64,000 bases of DNA from Spongilla lacustris (GCA_949361645.1 OX442420.1:5563882-5627881); one strand, 5' to 3'; positions 1 through 15,700 are shown, counted from the first letter of the stretch. Notes: generated by a model from the letters alone, not told the origin. Translations and numbers: made by a program.

Positions 1-1090
1 TGAAGTGATCTGAGTAAAAGCATAATTACTAATTGCATGTAGTTGTAGTAACCAATCATGTCATGTACTTATAAGGTTAAAAGTGCAGCAACTACTTGCA
101 TGCATGCATGCATCACTGATGAAGTTCCATATCTTTTATTTACACTGTCATGGTTAAATCCATAATGTGCATATGAATGAATGCATGTGTATTAACTTGT
201 ATGGCATCCAATATATCATTCTAACTGAGGCAATTCAATATTAATATCGCATAGCAACATAATAGCACTACACCAAACACGCAGTACCACCCACATACAC
301 ATTTCAGCACACAGTAGGTCTGCATGAAGGGTGATGAACATTTAAACGTATAAAAGTGCGTCTCACACAAGAATTTTTTGGTGTAGTACTCCTATATTAA
401 TATCATATTGATTCAGTAGAATGATATATTTTAACTCATTGGACACCATACAAGTTTATAAGCATGCATTCATGAGTACCGTGTATGCACATAACTGTTA
501 TGGGTTTTACAATAAAAAGTGTGAAACTTCATGATGATGCATGCATACAAATAGTTGCTACACTGCATTTCATGATAGTTGTACGTTTTTAAAAACAATG
601 TTGAATTGACTTGAATCTATTTTAACAATAAAAAGACTAATTAAATGAAACTCTGATTGCACAGAAGTATTTTGTTATTAGTTGACAATATAAGGATAAA
701 AGTGGACTAATTAATTGTTAAGATATGTTAATATTTTAGTTACCCCTCTCCAAAAAAGGTATTTACATTGATTTCTCCGTGCCCAGTGAATGAATTGATA
801 CGAAATTCGCTATATAACTAGAGGTCAACGTTGTATATCACTTGGCTGAGTCCGTGGGGGGAGAGGGGGGAGGGGGGGGAGGGGGGGAAACTCCATGTCC
901 AGTCTCTGCCTTGCAGACCTACATGTACCTCAACCACTGCCAGGGATCCCAACAGGTGGCATTAATTGTTTGATTTTCATACTGGAAAGCCTCTTTCATC
1001 CAGAGCTGTGTAATCCATATGCATCTTGCAAGACCTGCTGCATGCACATGCATATTTGGATGGACATTTTTTTTGGAGAGGGGTACTTGT
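1..1090. repeat. Dispersed repeat, copy A (direct copy of 54281 onward)
   Basis: Bases 1-1020 align collinearly with 54281-55265 with small indels and substitutions. After about 1058, copy A jumps to sequence that in copy B lies in the inverted right arm (near 55736), so it lacks about 450 bp of the interior. It holds a G-rich stretch at 857-888. No gene is visible in it, and its left end is cut by the window. Confidence 0.85.
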
Positions 1091-2094
1091 AACTAAATAT
1101 TAACCCTCCTACTGCGGAAGGCATATATACATGTATATATATGCCCAATAATTGCTCTCGCGTAATGCGACCAGCATATATATATATATATATATGCCCA
1201 GCAAGATGATTGAACTGTAACGCCTGTTTCCGCGCAAAGCGAAGCGTTCATTACAGCATTGTTGTTTAGAACAAAGACTCCCGACATCTGCATGCAATTC
1301 GCCGTGTAGCAAACTTATACCTGTCAGCCGTTATTGATTAGTAAGCCTACATGTATGGCTAAGTACACCGACAGTGTTCCTAACACCCAATGAATATGCC
1401 TTACTTTCCCTATAATCGAGGTGATACTTTTCCGTATAATCGAGGGAGCACTGACTGCGCTGTTCTAACCGATAAACCTGAAAAATCGATTGGACTTTTT
1501 TTCATAGTCGAAATAATCGATTTTGATTTATGAAAAAGGTTACACACTCCAGTGCCATTTCTTTTTTGTATTACCATGCAGTTCGGGGAATGTGGTACAT
1601 GTACATGGATTTCCCAACATGAATACCGTATATACACATTTGTACAATATAGTAATATTATCTCATTGCTGCGTATTTATAGCTTACTTGTTTGGGTTCC
1701 TTGTAGTTTAACATTTGCTTACAATAGTACTGATGCGGTTCCAAGAAACGTTAAAAATCACACTGCTAGCGCTGCTATTGTCAAAGATACAAGGATCTAG
1801 TGCTGGTAAGAGTTGTACATGTGTGTCAAAAAAGTGTACATGTACGTCTAACTCTACTATAGTTCTTCCACCCGCCTGCGTATCCTAAAAGCTTTGCTCG
1901 CTACATTAGTTTACGCACATGGCACATGCACGAGTGAGCCGCTATAGCTGCATGTTGTACCGCTCGCATGCATGCATTGTTTAAATAATACTGACCTATA
2001 TACTATAATACCGTGTGTATTTATCAACGCGACTCGCGCGCCAAAGTGCATGTACTTTGAACCCTCAATCACATAATGCCTGTATATCCTGCAG
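1091..2094. other. Non-coding flank upstream of the Ig exon
   Basis: It contains AT-dinucleotide runs (1120-1200) and, at 1405-1450, two copies of a CTCGATTATACGG-type motif (minus sense) also found in the MITE at 59845-60061. A possible small exon after the CAG-like site at 1708 does not keep frame and was not accepted. Confidence 0.5.
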
Positions 2095-2361
2095 ATTTCT
2101 TTATCAATGGCATGTCCTATTCTGATACGTACATCGTCGGATCTGATGAGCCACTAACACTCACCTGCGGCCTTGGTGCAGGGTCCATCGCGTGGACCAG
2201 CAACGTCACGGGACCCATTCCTTCTGGCTCAAACAGTTTTGAAGGAGTTAATATCACAAACAATGGCACTGATTTAGTTTTTGACACATTTATTCCTGAG
2301 CTATCGGACGTGTACACGTGCTCAGCTGGGAGTTCATTGACAGCTTCAATCCTACTGACAT
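2095..2361 (+). CDS. aGPCR exon: single Ig-like domain
   Basis: The acceptor CAG ends at 2094 and the donor GTAAGT begins at 2362. Both edges are phase 1, the usual symmetry of a shufflable Ig-domain exon. The translation has the Ig hallmarks: a Cys in LTLTC, a Trp in IAWTS about 8 residues later, then D-x-Y-x-C (SDVYTC). Asn-X-Ser/Thr sites (NVT, NIT, NGT) suggest an extracellular domain. The next exon I can find in compatible phase is 21.8 kb downstream, so assignment to the same gene depends on phase and domain logic; an unseen intermediate exon is possible. Confidence 0.85.
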
Positions 2362-3542
2362 GTAAGTGCGTAATACTTATACAACCACATATTTAAGAAA
2401 AAGAAAGCTATTAATCATTTAGAAAACACGCACCTGCAATAATAACGCAACCTAAAATACATGTTAAGGGTTGCCGCGGTTAAGGTTAATATTTAAAACC
2501 GTCGTAACTGCGATATATCGCGGTACCAGCGTTTAAAAGCCGGGTAAGTATCGCGGTTAAAAGTTACGTATTCTCAGGTATTCAGAAGCCTATTTTCGAC
2601 CCCTAACCAAGCTAGTGATCACGTAAATGTAAACGGCTATAAATAAACTAATTAGCGTATTGACGGTAAGCGCTTAGTTGACACCAAAATGACTGGTTTT
2701 ACAGTGTGTGGGCTCACAAACAGTCCTTAAACACTTATTTGTACAAATTTTGCACATCAATACTCCACGAACGCTACGAACTTGTTTGCTCAAGCATGCC
2801 GATACGGACGGACATTTTGAAAACAGGTAGGGAACGTCCACTAACATGCAGTTCTAATTACGTTATTCGTAACCTACGCCCTTTTTTTTCATCCGACTAC
2901 GATAATAGGAATACTCGTAGATGCTCCGTTTCGAAGAAAGTATCCTCTTAGTTACAGACGCCACAAATGAAATTTAAAACCACACGCCTTACGTAAGGTT
3001 ATAATTAGCGCAGCACAAGGGTTAACAGCACCATGCAGTCTCCTAGCTTCAGGGTCAACTATCGGTAAGGTTTTGAGCTATCGGTTATTATCAGTAAGTA
3101 AACATTATTACACTACGCTAATCGATAAAAAGCTTACCGGTAAGCTTAAACGGTAATGATTACCGCTTAGGTAGAGGGCGTGTCCAATTATGACATCTGT
3201 TGGTACCTTAGTATAGTATGATTTGGCATCCGTGATCCAGTAGGTTGTTGCCTTTCTTATTAGCTCTTCTGGTTTAATTGCATGCATTCCTTCATAGCCT
3301 TCAAGGTTACTGATGCTGCACACTGATGTCCTTTACCGTGGTTTTTAAATTTATTTTTTTGGGGGGGGGGGGGGGGAGATTTCCTCATCTGAGGCGTTAA
3401 GCTTTTTATGACGAAGCCGTTCTGTGTTCTTTTCATTGTTTATAATGGACAAATGTCATGCAGGGTTGCCAAAGGCCAGTCCGGCCAGACAGGTCGGCCT
3501 GCTTGGCCTGGCCGGGGTCCGCCCACAAGGCAAGAAGCGGGG

Positions 3543-3580
<38 letters not shown>

Positions 3581-6500
3581 ATAGATTGTCATACCATGCA
3601 TATGCCAGCAATTGTATGGCGTTATCATGCTCGTCCTTTGTGAACTCTATATGTGTGATTTGACCGATTTCAGTTGCCCTGTCTCAGTTATTTAAATTAC
3701 TGCAATTTATTGGCAGTATTGGAAGTGCAAGTATTGCAAAGTGATTTTAACTCTTTGGGTGCCAGATGTGTATAATTATGTACATGGTATACCTTGTGCA
3801 TGTTCATTACATGTATCAAATAATGTTTGCTTGTCACTCAAGTATACCGTTCATGTAATGTATGATTTGCTCCACAAACGGTCAATTCCTGATAACTACT
3901 TGCGTTAGTTTCTCCCACATCAAAAATGTGCACACCTATGCATATGACCTGTGAGATGCAATGGTACAGTTTGTGCAGTGTTGGAAGTAATTTGAAGAGT
4001 AGTACTACTTCCTATAATTAGTTTTTGCATGTATCATACTCCTCCTCCTCCTACATAATTCATTGCACCCATCATCAAGAACAGAATAGTGGAGTTATTA
4101 TTGTACATCCATTTAAATGTATGTCCTGCTATCATGGACATTGGACTTTGATATATAGTATATAAATATGCCCTAGGCACCCAAGGGTTAAACAAATCTA
4201 TACAGTCATACATGGATGTAAACTGCATGCCTGATCACATATAGTGATGTAGGCCCAAGCACATTTAAGTGTCAAGTGTCTAACATTACATATATCCTGG
4301 TACACATTGTTGCAACTACCATGCAGCCATTTTTATGGAGGGGAGAACTGCTGGCTGGTAATTCTCAACCCTTTAGCATGATGTGTTTCCTTGATGTGGG
4401 TTACAAATTCCTGTCCCAACTTCCAAGTGATTAACTATTACATGCACCATTAGAGAAACCATGAGAATTTAATGTAGTTTTTCAACATGGTCAGTTGTAC
4501 ACAGGACTGTGAAATTCATTTAGTAGCAACCAAAGATGTACATATAAGGTTGCAAGTGCAGCTCTTGCATGGAGTTTTGATCAATATACATGCATGACTT
4601 TAAAGATCCAGATTATGAGTGGTGGCACAGATAATCACATGCATAGTGTGTGAAAATTCCCTCAATTAATTATTCATAACACTGATTCGGTTAGTTTTGA
4701 CCACTAGCATGTTTCGTTGTCTTGAATAATTAATGGTACTAAGGTAAACTGCCAAATTAGAACGCGGTTTTTAAAAATCCGCTCTTATCTTTAAAACTAA
4801 AATGTATCACTTCGGAAGAATCTATATGTACATTCCTTATATAAAGACCGACAAACTGATGTCGTTTAATACTCAAATCGATCCGCTCAAACAAAGTAAG
4901 AACTGATTTTCAAAAATCATTTTAGACGGGGCGGGGGTGCAAGCACAATTTGCCTAAATAGAACGGGGTGATCGATAGCTTCAAATGCTTGCTTTGTTTA
5001 AGCCTATTTATGCTCATGTTATCTTAGTATCAGAACTGTTTTGAAATACTTGCTGCGCCATTTACTGCAATTTCTTAGCCACCATCACGCTTACTGCCAG
5101 AGAAAAGCGTTTGTTTAGTGGAGATTCAATTTAATGCTCATCGGTCATCATAAAATCGTCCCTATCATTACAGCTATACACTGAAAAACGTTTTCTTGCT
5201 AACGAGTGTACTGTCCTAAAGAATGTTCGAAGGGTGACAGGCTTATATAGAGATAAAACAATCAAACTACATTGAAAATTGGATTATGCGCCGTGAAATA
5301 AGTATTATGCAAACATTGCTCTGAATCAATAAATGATATAATTTTATTCATGTTTTTTGCCGGTAAAGTATGCAATATACGGAGTACGAATGCGGTAATC
5401 ACATGAAATTTATAATGTATTTAATGTGATTACCGCATTCGTACTCCGTATATTGCATACTTTAAAGGAGGAGGTGGTACGTAAATAGTTGCGCAGGCCG
5501 CGCAATCTGAGCGCAAATTTGCGTATAAAAGGCGCCTGGATCCAACCGGAAGTCACGTGAGTTGAACATCTTTACAATGGCGCAGTTTTGAGCTCTTTGG
5601 ATTCTCGCACAGACCTTCTGGCTACGTCGTTTTTACAATGTAAAAACGGGCAGATCAAGTGCTTCTTAGTACTTGATCGCGCCCTTTACGGTTCCCCTAC
5701 ATGTACAACTGATTTACGTTTGTGCCGTTAATTTCTTCTCGAAACCGCGAGTTGCATTGTGTTCTTAGTTCTTATCCATGCATGTACCTTTCTGTATACT
5801 TACTAATCACTGTTACATGTTGTACAAGCACTGTGAGGTTTTACGTCAGTTTGAAAGGTGAGCGTGGCTCAAAGGTAAATCATCACGTGCACATGACCGA
5901 CCGGACGTCGACCTGTTCGATCGAGAATCTTTACTAGTAGGTTAGAGTGTCAAATCTTGATGTGCTACATGGATTTTGATCGTTCCGATTGCCTTTGCAT
6001 CTCCGTCATTTTTCTACCCAAATGAGTACATGACTGGCGTTGGGCCCGCGCACGGCTTGTACTGTAAGACCTTGTAATTGTACTAAGCAAAAAAAAAACA
6101 AACAAACAAAAAACAAAAACACACACACACAAAGGAACAACAAAAATACAACGAAAAAAAAAAACACCTTGTGGAGAAGAGTTTTTCTTAGTGCTTCCTT
6201 TTATGCACTAATGGCTGCAGGCATATAGTGTGAGGCTTCCCTTTGGAATGTAACCTTGGACTCTCCAAATATTTAGCTGAGCACCCAGAATCCTACAATG
6301 TAGACAGGAACAGGCATAAATGCATATTACATATCAAATAGTCACTCAATGCACAGGCACATCTCCACCCACTCTTACCACCAAATAATCCCTCCCACCT
6401 ACTCTTCCTCCTTCCTAATGTCACCTACATGTAACCCCTCCCCACCCACTTGAGCTGGGCCTCCATATCAGTCATTGTACCAGGCCTCATGATGAAGGAA

Positions 6501-9500
6501 GTACATCAGATGTGTGGACTCCAAGCTCTGTGAAACCATTCTGTAGGGTGCCGGATAAACAGAATGACTATTTGACCTTCAATCCCAAATACAGCATGCC
6601 CAGGTCAGGCTAACCTTGACCTTCAACCCCTTATACATGTATGGCATGAAACAAGGCACACCGACCCGATTGAGAGGGCATCATCCAAATCATCACAGCC
6701 AACAGGATCTACACTGAATAAAGGTGGGTGTGGTGAAGGTCCCTACGTGTTCTGACCTCTTCAGGGTGACCATCCCATGGAGTCTATATGGTAACCATGG
6801 GGAGCTCTAGAAGGGGGAGAAGGGGATGATTAGGGGATGACCACAGCAACATGGCCATCTCATGCCTGCCATCAAGGATAGCTTTGCTAAATAGGGTGAA
6901 GGAAGGGGAGAGATAGGGGTGAGGGAGGGAGGTGAGTGAGACGGAAAGAAAAAAGTGAGAGGGGAAGTTGAAGGAGGCACAGGAGATATAAGAGGACACA
7001 ACACCTGCTACATAGATGTGGGTATCACATAACACGTGTACATTACATGTATGTAGCTCGTACACACATACATGCATGTAGCTCATACACACATACATGT
7101 ATGTAGCTTGTACACACATACATGTATGTAGCTCACACACACATACATGTATGTAGCTCACACACACATACATGTATGTAGCTCACACACACATACATGT
7201 ATGCAGCTCGCACACACATACATGTACACACACATACATGTATGTAGCTCATACACACATATATGTATGTAGCTCGCACACACATACATGTACACACACA
7301 TACATGTATGTAGCTCGTACACACATACATGTATGTAGCTTGTACACACATACATATACACACATACATGTATGTAGCTCGTACACACATACATGTATGT
7401 AGCTAGCACACACAAACATGCATGTAGCTCATACACACATACATGTATGTAGCTCATACGTAGCTTGTACACACATACATGTATGTAGCTCACACACATA
7501 CATGTATGTAGCTCGCACACACATACATGTACACACACATACATGTATGTAGCTCATACACACATACATGTATGTAGCTGATACACACATACATATGTAT
7601 ACACACATACATGCATGTAGCTCATACACACATACATGTATGTAGCTCATACACACATACATGTATGTAGCTCATACACACATACATGTATGTAGCTCGC
7701 ACACACATACATATGTATACACACATGCATGCAGCTCATACACACATACATGTATGTAGCTTGTACACACATACATGTATGTAGCTCATACACACATACA
7801 TGTATGTAGCTAGCACACACATACATGTATGTAGCTCATACACACATACATGTATGTAGCTCGCACACACATACATGTACACACACATACATGTATGTAG
7901 CTCGTACACACATACATGTATGTAGCTCATACACACATACATGTATGTAGCTCGCACACACATACATGTATGTAGCTAGCACACACATACATGTATGTAG
8001 CTCATACACACATACATGTATGTAGCTAGCACACACATACATGTATGTAGCTCATACACACATACATGTATGTAGCTCATACACACATACATGTATGTAG
8101 CTAGCACACACATACATGTATGTAGCTCATACACACATACATGTATGTAGCTCGCACACACATACATGTACACACACATACATGTATGCAGCTCGTACAC
8201 ACATACATGTATGTAGCTCATACACCCATACATGTATGTAGCTCGCACACACATACATGTATGTAGCTCGCACACACATACATGTATGTAGCTCGCACAC
8301 ACATACATGTACACACACATACATGTATGTAGCTCATACACACATACATGTATGTAGCTAGCACACACATACATGTATGTAGCTTGTACACACATACATG
8401 TATGTAGCTTGTACACACATACATGTATGTAGCTTGTACACACATACATGTATGTAGCTCGCACACACATACTGTATGTAGCTCATACACACATGCATGT
8501 ATGTAGCTAGCACACACATACATGTATGTAGCTCATACACACATACATGTATGTAGCTCGCACACACATACATGTACACACACATACATGTATGTAGCTG
8601 ATACACACATACATGTATGTAGCTGATACACACATACATATGTATACACACACATGTATGCAGCTCGCACACACATACATGTATGTAGCTCGTACACACA
8701 TACATGTATGTAGCTTGTACACACATACATGTATACACACATACATGTATGTAGCTCATACACACATACATGCATGTAGCTCGCACACACATACATGTAT
8801 GTAGCTCATACACACATACATGTATGTAGCTCGCACACACATACATGTATGTAGCTCATACACACATACATGTATGTAGCTCGCACACACATACATATGT
8901 ATACACACACATGTATGCAGCTCATACACACATACATGTATGTAGCTCATACACACATACATGTATGTAGCTTGTACACACATACATGTATGTAGCTCAT
9001 ACACATATACATGTATGTAGCTAGCACACACACATGTATGTAGCTCATACACACATACATGTATGTAGCTAGCACACACATACATGTATGTAGCTTATAC
9101 ACACATACATATGTATACACACACATGTATGCAGCTCGCACACACATACATGTATGTAGCTCGCACACATATACATATGTATACACACACATGTATGCAG
9201 CTCGTACACACATACATGTATGTAGCTTGTACACACATACATGTATGTAGCTCATACACACATACATGTATGTAGCTGATACACACATACATATGTATAC
9301 ACACACATGTATGCAGCTCGCACACACATACATGTATGTAGCTTGTACACACATACATGTATGTAGCTCATACACACATACATGTATGTAGCTGATACAC
9401 ACATACATATGTATACACACACATGTATGCAGCTCGCACACACATACATGTATGTAGCTTGTACACACATACATGTATGTAGCTTGTACACACATACATG

Positions 9501-12500
9501 TATACACACATACATGTATGTAGCTCATACACACATACATGTATACACACATACATGTATGTAGCTCATACACACATACATGTATGTAGCTCGCACACAC
9601 ATACATGTATGTAGCTCATACACACATACATGTATGTAGCTCATACACACATACATGTATGTAGCTCATACACACATACATGTATGTAGCTCATACACAC
9701 ATACATATGTATACACACATGTATGCAGCTCGTACACACATACATGTATGTAGCTTGTACATGTGTGTATGAGCTACATACATGTATGTGTGTATACATG
9801 TATGTGTGTAGCTTGTACACACATACATGTATACACACATACATGTATGTAGCTCATACACACATACATATGTATACACACACATGTATGCAGCTCGCAC
9901 ACACATACATGTATGTAGCTTGTACACACATACATGTATACACACATACATGTATGTAGCTCATACACACATACATGTATGTAGCTCGCACACACATACA
10001 TGTATGTAGCTCATACACACATACATGTATGTAGCTCGCACACACATACATATGTATACACACACATGTATGCAGCTCATACACACATACATGTATGTAG
10101 CTAGCACACACATACATGTATGTAGCTCATACACACATATATGTATGTAGCTTGTACACACATACATGTATGTAGCTCATACACACATACATGTATACCC
10201 ACATACATGTATGTAGCTCGTACACACAATGACATACATGTATGTGACGGGAATTAATGGCTAACCTCCCCCCCTTGTAGCGTAGTGAGGGCTTGCCTTC
10301 ACACATTCCACAGCAGCCTTCATGGACTCTTTTGCTGCATGTGGTACCACTTGCTGGTACAGTCTGTTCACATAAACTGAATGAACAAGGATTACAACAG
10401 GATATAAAAAATAAAATCAATCATCTCAGACCCCACCTGAGCAGATGTATCACTGCCTCACTTCACCCATACCAGCAAATACAGAGAAAGTCATGTACTG
10501 GCAAGGTAATATGCCAGCAAAGGTGAAGGCTCTCATTTGCATTGATATTACTAAATCCAAACAGTACTCTTCTAATTAGCAAGGTAATGACCAGACTGCA
10601 CCCTGGAACTAGCCCAGACACATGACTGCTTGCAGTGTGGGCAAACAAACTTGACCCTAGCTTACGTATACGAGATAGCTACTGTCCCTTCTAAGCGAGT
10701 AGCATACAGAGCAACAGGATTACTAATTACGTTACTCATACCAAAGTGCAAGATGGGTTGCAAAGACAGCCGCACTTCATCTCTCGTACTAGGCCTACGT
10801 ACATGTATATCTATCCCACTAACCTGCAGGGTCCAACATGATTTCCTTCCAAGAACAGGATGTTCTGCTCCTTGAGGCCTGGACACTGACCCTCGGGTTG
10901 TGTCAATACTGAGTATACGCGGTCCAGCAAAGCATTCGACACACTGATTGTAGCATTCCGCTTGCAATTAACTGAGTGCCAGTAGTAGTCTCGCTGCTTC
11001 AAACCTACTCAGAACAGTTTCTTTTTCACCTCTAGTGGAAAAGGACCGTTGCAGGTGTAGTTTGTACCGTATCTGTCTAAGGTCGCCATTATGATTATAA
11101 GAACATGTGATCGGTTTTTTAACTTAGTGTTATTAACTTCAGACTGTGAAACGCTAGTGCTAGTGGTATTATTTCATGATATGGCATTCAAAACATGTGT
11201 GAAGAACTCTTGTATGCACGCTGTCGTTGCCAAGCCTATATGGATAAATATAGAGCCACCATTTTAAATTTAAAACAGCCGCACGGCCGGTTGAAATTTT
11301 TGGATCCACTCTCCTTTTATACGCCAACTCCTCCTTTAACCGCGGTGAAGGTCGGTTAACCGTAACCGCAGTACATCGAATTTGCATGTAACCGCGAAAC
11401 CGCGATAGCGGCAGCACATGCATGTACATGTACATGTCTGTTATTAGATCCTCGGCTGTGCCTTTTGCACAAGGTGAAATGTTGGATGTACATTATATTT
11501 ACTTTACAAGCAACTGCAATAATTTAAAATTAGAATCAAATGCGCTGCTTGCATGCTATATTTATAAATGTATGTTCACGTGAGAAGCCGGCATAATTGC
11601 ATCCGGCGCGCCGGCGCGCGCATACCAGCTTGAGGATGTCGTGGCGTATGTTATACACATGTATATAAATAACATGGAGCGAAATCCAGATATATGTAGT
11701 ATAATCGTGGCAACCGTACACAGCAAAAACTGATTAATGCATGTCACTCAAAATTGTCAATAGGCTAGGGCACACTCAACGTTACACGTATTGACAATTT
11801 CGAGCGACATTATTCAGTTTTTGTATATATATAATTATATATATAATTATATACATATATATATATGGGACAGTTTCCGAGAAAAATGCGCTTCGTGTAT
11901 ATACATAAAATGTTATAAAAATGCTTCTCGTTTGAATCGCTATATCTTCCGAACGGTTAACGCTATCAACTTCCTATTTTCAGCACTTCATACTACACCA
12001 TTTCCCTATGACAAAATACATTTTGGAGTCTTGCACTTGCTCCGTGCCAGTATTGCAACGTTCGATACCCCGCCGGGTTCAAACCCGCCATAACTTTCTG
12101 TACGAGTAATCAAATCGCTTCAGATTCGGTTTGTAGGTAGAAAGGTCATATACCTATCGATTTGTTCTGTTCGTTAATTTTTATGTCATCCGTTACGGAG
12201 ATACAGCGGTGCAAAGTTGGTACACTTTTCCCGCTCGAATCGCGCCGTTGTACGTACGCGAACCGCTTCCATTCACCGAAGCACATGAATTTCAACTACA
12301 TCCTGTCGGCTGGGACATTTATAACGACCACCCCACCCACTACCATAGTCTGGGGACCTAGCTGAATTGTTTCCTGCAGAAGAAGCTTTGCGCTTCAAGT
12401 TTTAGACGTTGATTTGAGCGTATGATTTCGAACGGTGCGAAGACGACAAGATATAAGATCAATCCGACGAAGTAGTTTGAGAGCGGTAGCGATTGAAGGC

Positions 12501-12671
12501 AGATGATATAGCTGTGGAGCAGGCAGACGAGTATTGGATCCCAGAGTGGACAGCTGTGGAGTATGGCAGATAGCTGCGGAGCAAACAGTGGAGTAACTGC
12601 ATGTGACCAGTACGCGGAGTGGACTTTACGGCAGACAGCAGTGGAATGAGCACTACAGCAGACGAAACCTA

Positions 12672-12725
<54 letters not shown>

Positions 12726-15700
12726 CTATGTAATGGACCCCAAAGGGAAAAGTTCATAACTATACTATCAAAAAAGCCAGGCACAGCTGTGGAATGGATT
12801 CCACAGTGGAATCCAGAGTGCAGTAACCAGCTGTAGAGATGGCAGGCAGATAGGTGTGTCCAGAAGACAGTAGAACAACTACCAACAAGTGTGGAGTGGA
12901 CCAAATAGTAGACAATACATGTAGGTAGTGGACCCTACGGCAGACATCAACACTGTACTGTATGGTAAGGACTCTACTGCAGACATCTATACTGTATTGA
13001 GTGTACCCTACTGAGTGGACCCTGCGGCAGACATTGGAGTGGATCATATGGCAGGCAGACAACTGTAGATCGGACCATATGGTAGAACCTCACAGCAGTG
13101 GACACTGACAGCTGAGAAGCAGGCAGACAAGTATGTAACTTTGCAAGCAGTTGTGGAGTGCACTCTATAGCTATTCCTTACAGTGATCAGTGTCAGCCAT
13201 GATGTGGTTTTGAATGGGCGCTACCCCTGTGCTAAGCCCTATTACTATTCCTTACAGTGAACCTAGTCAGCCATGAAGTGGACCCTCGTATTACTCAACT
13301 CCACCCTACCCCGTACTATTCAGTGGACTCCACCCTACGCCGCCCCCCCCCCCCCCCGCCCCCACAACTATTCCTTACAGCAAACACAGTGTCAGCCAAG
13401 GAGTGGACCTTCATTTTAGTGGGACTCCATCGAATCCCTTGTGCTGCGCCCTACAGCTATTCCTTACAGCAAACAGTGTCAACCATGATGTGGGCTCTCT
13501 CATTACTGCACTCCAACCTACTCTGTACGATTGAGTGGACTCCACCCTTGTAAGAAGAAACGTTGGAGTGGTAAACTTTCGTCTCCAACCTACTCTGTAC
13601 GATTGAGTGGACTCCACCCTACCCCCTGTGCTACGCCACTATTCCTTACAGCGAACAGTGTCAACCATGGTGTGGGCTCTCTCATTAATGCACTCCAACC
13701 TACTCTGTACGATTGAGTGGACTCCACCCTACCCTCTGTGCGACACCCTACAACTATTTCTTACAGTGAACAGTGTCAACCATGGTGTGGGCTCTCTCAT
13801 TAATGCACTCCAACCTACTCTGTACGATTGATTGGACTCCACCCTACCCTCTGTGCTACGCTCTACAACTATTCCATTCAGCGAACAGTGTCAACCATGG
13901 AGTGGGCCCTCTTATTAATACACTCCACGCTACTCTGTACGATTGAGTGGACTCCACCCTACCTTCTGTGCTAAGCCCAGCGAACAGTGTCAACCATGGA
14001 GTGGGCCTTCTTTTTAATGGAATCCACCCTACTCTGTACGATTGAGTGGACTTCACCCTACCCTCTGTGCTACACCCTACAACTATTTCTTATAGCGAAC
14101 GGAGTGGGCTCTCTTATTAATGCACTCTACCCTACTCTGTACGATTGAGTGGACTCCACCCTTGTAAGAAGAAACGTTGGAGTGGAAAACTTTCGTCTCC
14201 AACCTACTCTGTACGATTGAGTGGACTCCACCCTACCCCCTGTGCTACGCCACTATTCCTTACAGCGAACAGTGTCAACCATGGTGTGGGCTCTCTCATT
14301 AATGCACTCCAACCTACTCTGTACGATTGAGTGGACTCCACCCTACCCTCTGTGCTACGCCCTACAACTATTCTATTCAGCGAACAGTGTCAACCATGGA
14401 GTGGGCCCTCTTATTAATACACTCCACGCTACTCTGTACGATTGAGTGGACTTCACCCTACCCTCTGTGCTACACCCTACAACTATTTCTTATAGCGAAC
14501 GGAGTGGGCTCTCTTATTAATGCACTCTACCCTACTCTATACGATTGAGTGGACTCCACCAAACCCCCTGTGCTACGCCCTACAACTATTCCTTACGGAG
14601 ATCACCATTTGAATGGACTCTACCCTACTCTGTACGAATGATTGGACTCCACCCTACCCTCTGTGCTACACCCTACAACTATTTCTTACAGCGAACGGAG
14701 TGGGCTCTCTTATTAATGCACTCTACCCTACTCTGTACAATTGAGTGGACTCCAACAAACCCCCTGTGCTACGCCCTACAACTATTCCTTACGGAGATCA
14801 CCTTTTGAATGGACTCTACCCTACTCTGTACGATTGAGTGGACTCCACCCTACCCCCTGTGCTACGCCCTACAACTATTCCTTACAGCGAACACTGTCAA
14901 CCATGTAGTGGGCCCTCTTATTAATGCACTCCACCCTACTCTGTACGATTGATTGGACTCCACCCTACCCTCTGTGCTATGCCCTACAACTATTCCATAC
15001 AGCGAACAGTGTCAACCATAGAGTGGGCCCTCTTATTAATACACTCCAACCTACTCTGTACGATTGAGTGGACTTAACCCTACCCTCTGTGCTACACCCT
15101 ACAACTATTTCTTACAGCGAACGGAGTGGGCCCTCTTATTAATGCACTCTACCCTACTCTGTACGATTGAGTGGACTCCACCCTACCCCCTGTGCGACGC
15201 CCTACAACTATTCCATACAGCGAACAGCCTCTTATTAATACACTCCACGCTACTCTGTACGATTGACTGGACTCCACCCTACCCTCTGTGCTAAGCCCAG
15301 CGAACAGTGTTAACCATGGAGTGGGCCTTCTTTTTAATGGAATCAACCCTACTCTGTACGATTGAGTGGACTCCACCCTTCCCCCTGTGCTACTCCCTGC
15401 AACTATTTCTTACAGTGAACAGTGTCAACCATGGTGTGGGCTCTCTCATTAATTCACTCCAACCTACTCTGTACGATTGAGTGGACTCCACCCTACCCTC
15501 TGTGCTACGCCCTACAACTATTCCTTACAGTGAACAGTGTCAACCATGGTGTGGGCTCTCTTCCACCCTACCCTCTGTGCTACGCCCTACAACTATTCCT
15601 TACAGTGAACAGTGTCAATCATGGTGTGGGCTCTCTCATTAATGCACTCCAACCTACTCTGTACGATTGAGTGGACTCCACCCTACCCTCTGTGCTATGC

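Noticed and set aside
1552..1800. Possible 5' exon or signal peptide for the aGPCR
   Set aside because: The frame after the acceptor-like site stops before the GTAAGA donor and the phase does not fit the Ig exon.
3108..3323. Minus-strand exon candidate reading [16 protein letters not shown]
   Set aside because: Splice-like edges exist, but there is no partner exon and no recognisable family.
7045..10420. Many overlapping open frames rich in Cys, Tyr, His, Val
   Set aside because: They arise because the 25-bp unit lacks stop words in the minus frames. Several overlapping frames are open at once, with no start context or non-repeat content.
12060..12085. GGTTCAAACCC resembling a tRNA B box (also 20775, 40850)
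   Set aside because: No A box at the right distance and no cloverleaf. The short palindrome belongs to the fold-back family core.
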